A stretch of DNA of 64,000 nt from Asterella californica (taxonomy: Eukaryota > Streptophyta > Marchantiopsida > Marchantiales > Aytoniaceae), in the NCBI GenBank assembly GCA_036924285.1, contig JAYKYS010000008.1, positions 16,477,001-16,541,000 on the forward strand. Reading direction: 5' to 3'. Shown here piece after piece: positions 61,115-64,000 of the stretch. The notes under the pieces are model-generated. The model was not told the origin of the DNA. It made no database searches and saw nothing but the letters and a program-made list of their open reading frames with translations. The first letter of the stretch is position 1. Each line of letters starts with the position of its first letter. The translations under genes were made by a program, and so were the position numbers.

Positions 61115-62718
61115 CATATGCGATCAGGGAGTCCTTATCTACGCACAGGAGAAGATCATACATAGATCGGATTGTTGTGTTGTGCGTGGTGAGTTAAGTT
61201 GAGTCGTAGGGGAATGATTTATGTCAACTTTTTGCTTCTTGCAGTCAAATTTCGTCCGTGGTTTTGCAAGAGGAACTCTAAATGACTTACTTGAAGCCTC
61301 ATTGGATTCAGGATAGTCAATTATATCTACCAGAGAAGACAGATCTCATATCAAGCGGTCTGTTTTACGGATGTACGTGGATTTAAGCCATAAGGAGGAG
61401 TTTTTGCAGGTGATCACATGCTACGAAATTGAAGATATATCGGTTGTCGAGAGTCGGATATGAGTTCTTGAAGCCAACAAAATCAAGATAGAAAATCTTA
61501 TCGATACATGAGACTGTTTGGCAAAAAAAAGGGTTCTCATATAGACCTTTTTTGATTTCTTTGCTACGATTTTCATCTGTTTGGATTTGTTAGAGTTCTT
61601 ATACGTTACTCTAGTTAGAAGGTCCAAATCTAGAGCTACCCATCGGTGATTGGATGCATGACAGAAAGTCATGCACAAATATTTGAAGATGCTCATCAAA
61701 AGACGTGTTAGTTTGTTGTCGTCTTTCTAGTGGATAGTCTGGAAAATTAACACTTAGAGAAAAGCTAAAGTAGAAGAATCTCTTACTTTAGTAAAGCACA
61801 ACAAGTAGTGTGTGTGTTATCCTTAAGTCTAAGTAGTCTTTAGAAGTTTTACTATTTTGGATTTTGTACTTACCATGAGGTAATGTAACTTCGTGAAAGT
61901 TATCACTGTAAGAAATTGTGGAGTATATAAGGAGGAGTTGAGAGAGTGAAATATACTCTCATTTTCCTATCTATGAGTAAAGTGAGCATTTGAGACCTTA
62001 AGAGTCTTTGAGTATTATGCGATGTGAAGCTGAATGTGGGATTAGAAATTATTTGCAAGAACGCTATTAGGGAGAACGATGTGACTGTACAAGTGAGAGA
62101 GTTGAGAGAAGTGAGTATTGGGTGTAACTAAATTTTTTAATTATGATGCACTAGTAATCATAGTCATCTAAGGTATCTTTGGGTGAGAGACCGGTCAGCT
62201 TACATTTTGATTTTGTTGTCAAGATCCTCGATACAAAGATAATTTAGTCTTTAGTACAGTTCATGTACCTACACTATGTTATAGAGGGCGAGATAAACCT
62301 TCCAACAAGCTTTATATCTCAGAGAGATCATTTGTAATGAGAGAGTTATGTGTTTTGAAGTTGAGGGAGTTTTGTGAGTTTTAATATCAAATAGAGAGCT
62401 CTCGGTAAAGAGTTTACTGTCATTCTCATATTTTCAGTTTTTAGAGTTAGAAGTTGAAATATTCCATGCACATAGCTTGCAAGATAAGCTATATAAGCAC
62501 CCAAATCATGTGTAAATTGACCTAGTAAACTTGAGTTATCGCATTCAAAGCAAAAGGAGGTCAAATTTGTGATATCGCATATTGAAGTAAAAGAGTGAAA
62601 GAACTTGGAGGCTCGGAGTTGGAGAGTAAAGCTTCTATTTAGTAATGTGAGAGATTGCTAAGTGTGAGGATGGTAGAGTGATCAAAGTGTCAAACTAGCT
62701 ACCCATTGAGAGAGATAT
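61115..62718 (+). promoter_or_regulatory. Probable LTR/leader region of the right-edge retroelement
   Basis: A TATA box (TATATAA at 61924-61930) is followed by a GA-rich start region and a stop-rich untranslated stretch before the frame at 62719, the layout of an LTR promoter with a leader. Coding-like pieces further left (VLQEEL, then DRSHIKRSVLRMYVDLS near 61340) may belong to an older element. No LTR ends or primer-binding site could be fixed. Confidence 0.4.
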
Positions 62719-63099
62719 ATGGAAAATCATTGTTATGGAAAGTCAACAAGAGTGAAAATTGAGGTGAGCAAGATTCCTCAAGGTTATTCGATAATAGTTA
62801 TCGTTGATCTTGTGAAAGGAGAATTTCGATTGGAGTTTGAGGAAGAAGTAGAGAGTAGTTGTAACAATCTTGAGAATAACTCAAGGTGTATTTTGTGTGG
62901 AGAAGAAGGACATAAAGTGAGCAAGTGTCATACTAAGAATAGACTTTTGCGTGAGCGACGAGGGCTAGTAGACTTGAGCTTGCACATAGATCCCTCTTCA
63001 CTTAGACAAGACTTCATTGATCCTACAACCTTTTGTTGTAGATGTGGAGTGGACGGGATTCTAATTGAGCATGAGTGTAGCGAAATGATAACTTTTTAG
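62719..63099 (+). CDS. Retroelement protein fragment with intact CCHC zinc knuckle
   Basis: A 126-codon frame from an ATG. Residues 57-70 (62887-62928) form a perfect C-x2-C-x4-H-x4-C knuckle, CILCGEEGHKVSKC, a nucleic-acid-binding motif of retroelement Gag proteins. A second Cys/His group, CCRCGVDGILIEHEC, follows near residues 107-121. The frame stops at 63099 with a TAG, after which coding-like sequence continues (EIVVEGLERKLSVEIERVKSS). An acidic segment (EFRLEFEEEVE) precedes the knuckle. Whether it is expressed is unknown; it looks like part of the decayed element running to the window edge. Confidence 0.6.
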   Translation: MENHCYGKSTRVKIEVSKIPQGYSIIVIVDLVKGEFRLEFEEEVESSCNNLENNSRCILCGEEGHKVSKCHTKNRLLRERRGLVDLSLHIDPSSLRQDFIDPTTFCCRCGVDGILIEHECSEMITF

Positions 63100-64000
63100 G
63101 AAATCGTAGTTGAAGGTCTTGAGAGAAAGTTGAGTGTAGAAATTGAACGAGTGAAGTCTTCTAGCGAGGATGGAGATAGTCTATCAAATGATAGATAAGA
63201 CAACGATGAGGGTCAAGCTTATTCTAACTCTTGGAGAGGAAAGAGCTACTATCATTATGAAACAACAAATTTCATTGATGTTTCCGTTGATAAACTACTA
63301 GCGAGGATGAAGCTCATATTGTTCATGTTGTCTTAGAAGAGTCATATTTTATATCAAGAAATAGCTCAACATGGAAATTGTGGATTGCAGTGAAGTACGA
63401 TATTCACATCCAGAAGCAATACATTGAGTAAGAAAAAGAAAAAGAAGAGAAGAATGGTGAAACTTTTGATTTTTCTCAAAAAGGATGGAGAAGACATAGA
63501 AGGATTTATGAGGGACTTCAAACAAGCATACATTGACAATGGAGATCAAAGAAGAGTGTGTGGGTAGGGTTGATACTTGAATTTCTTGAGATTTTGTCTT
63601 GACATGGTATGAGGATAGGAAGAAAAGAAGTGGAGTGAGGACTCCCATCAATACTTACGAAATGTTAACGGAAGCCTTAATTGAAAGTTTTCTTCCTGAT
63701 GAAAGTTACGAGAAGTTAATGATAGAAGAAACTTACCTCAAACAATGAGAGAAAGAGAAAGTAAGGACTTACGTCGAGATAGTGGAGAAATAAGAATAAA
63801 AGTTTTGGTTGTTTTACGAAAGAATAGAGCTGTAGTAGAACCAATGATGGTAGACATTGGAGCAGTGCTCACAAAGATTTATATTGGAGGACTGAGGCCG
63901 GAGATTTGAACACAAGTGCGATATGAGAGATCAACTTTGAAGGTTGGAAGCACCATCAAACAATCCCTTAGGTCGGCTTGTGCACTAACAATGTCTTCTT
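63100..64000 (+). pseudogene. Gag-like and protease-like remnant, continuing past the window
   Basis: In pieces across frames the plus strand reads like a retrotransposon gag domain: LKKDGEDIEGFMRDFKQAY (about 63483 on), TWYEDRKKRSG (about 63600), then NTYEMLTEALIESFLP. A protease-like segment with VDIGA near 63852 follows, where clan AA proteases have D-T/S-G. Stops and frameshifts are frequent. The order is odd, because the zinc knuckle at 62887 comes before this gag-like part. Probably a decayed gypsy-type or similar LTR element; polymerase domains would lie to the right. Confidence 0.5.

Overview
The window looks like nuclear DNA of a land plant, most likely a bryophyte-grade one, although the species cannot be fixed from the sequence alone. 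The evidence is two intact genes of plant families (a MOS14/transportin-SR importin with 27 short exons and an ATN1-type Raf-like kinase), AT-rich intergenic DNA, decayed Ty3/gypsy chromoviruses, and many small non-coding foldback repeats. No intact tRNA, rRNA, CRISPR or operon structure was seen.

Layout. 1-3630: decayed gypsy polyprotein on the plus strand. 3.7-17.3 kb: gene-poor, AT-rich DNA with degenerate minisatellites, two tRNA-like/SINE-like pieces, foldback repeats and one tract of organelle-like composition. 17.3-18.3 kb: 3' end of a second gypsy copy (minus strand). 19.8-20.4 kb: a 33-34 bp-arm hairpin and two tandem duplications. 21730-32362 (minus): complete transportin-SR/MOS14-like gene, 990 codons, whose first intron must use a GC donor. 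33.5-35.1 kb: GC-richer 3' fragment of a non-LTR retrotransposon with a restriction-like endonuclease domain. 35-41 kb: very AT-rich DNA with foldback repeats. 43758-44936 (minus): complete single-exon ATN1-like kinase gene with a GA-rich leader. 46-55 kb: cluster of related foldback repeats. 56.1-56.8 kb (minus): broken Rep-like HUH replicase relic. 57.7-59.1 kb (minus): third gypsy copy. 60.3-61.1 kb: 421 bp tandem duplication. 61.1-64.0 kb: another retroelement with an intact CCHC knuckle, a gag-like region and a protease-like motif, running off the right edge.

The two living genes are independent: one imports SR splicing factors into the nucleus, the other is a cytosolic signalling kinase. 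Everything else is mobile-element debris. The least ordinary signals are the HUH/Rep-like relic, a repeat family whose TCAAGT-type motif recurs every 30 bp, a dispersed double-hairpin repeat family, and the GC-AG intron. All splice sites and repeat alignments were worked out by eye; no database search was run.
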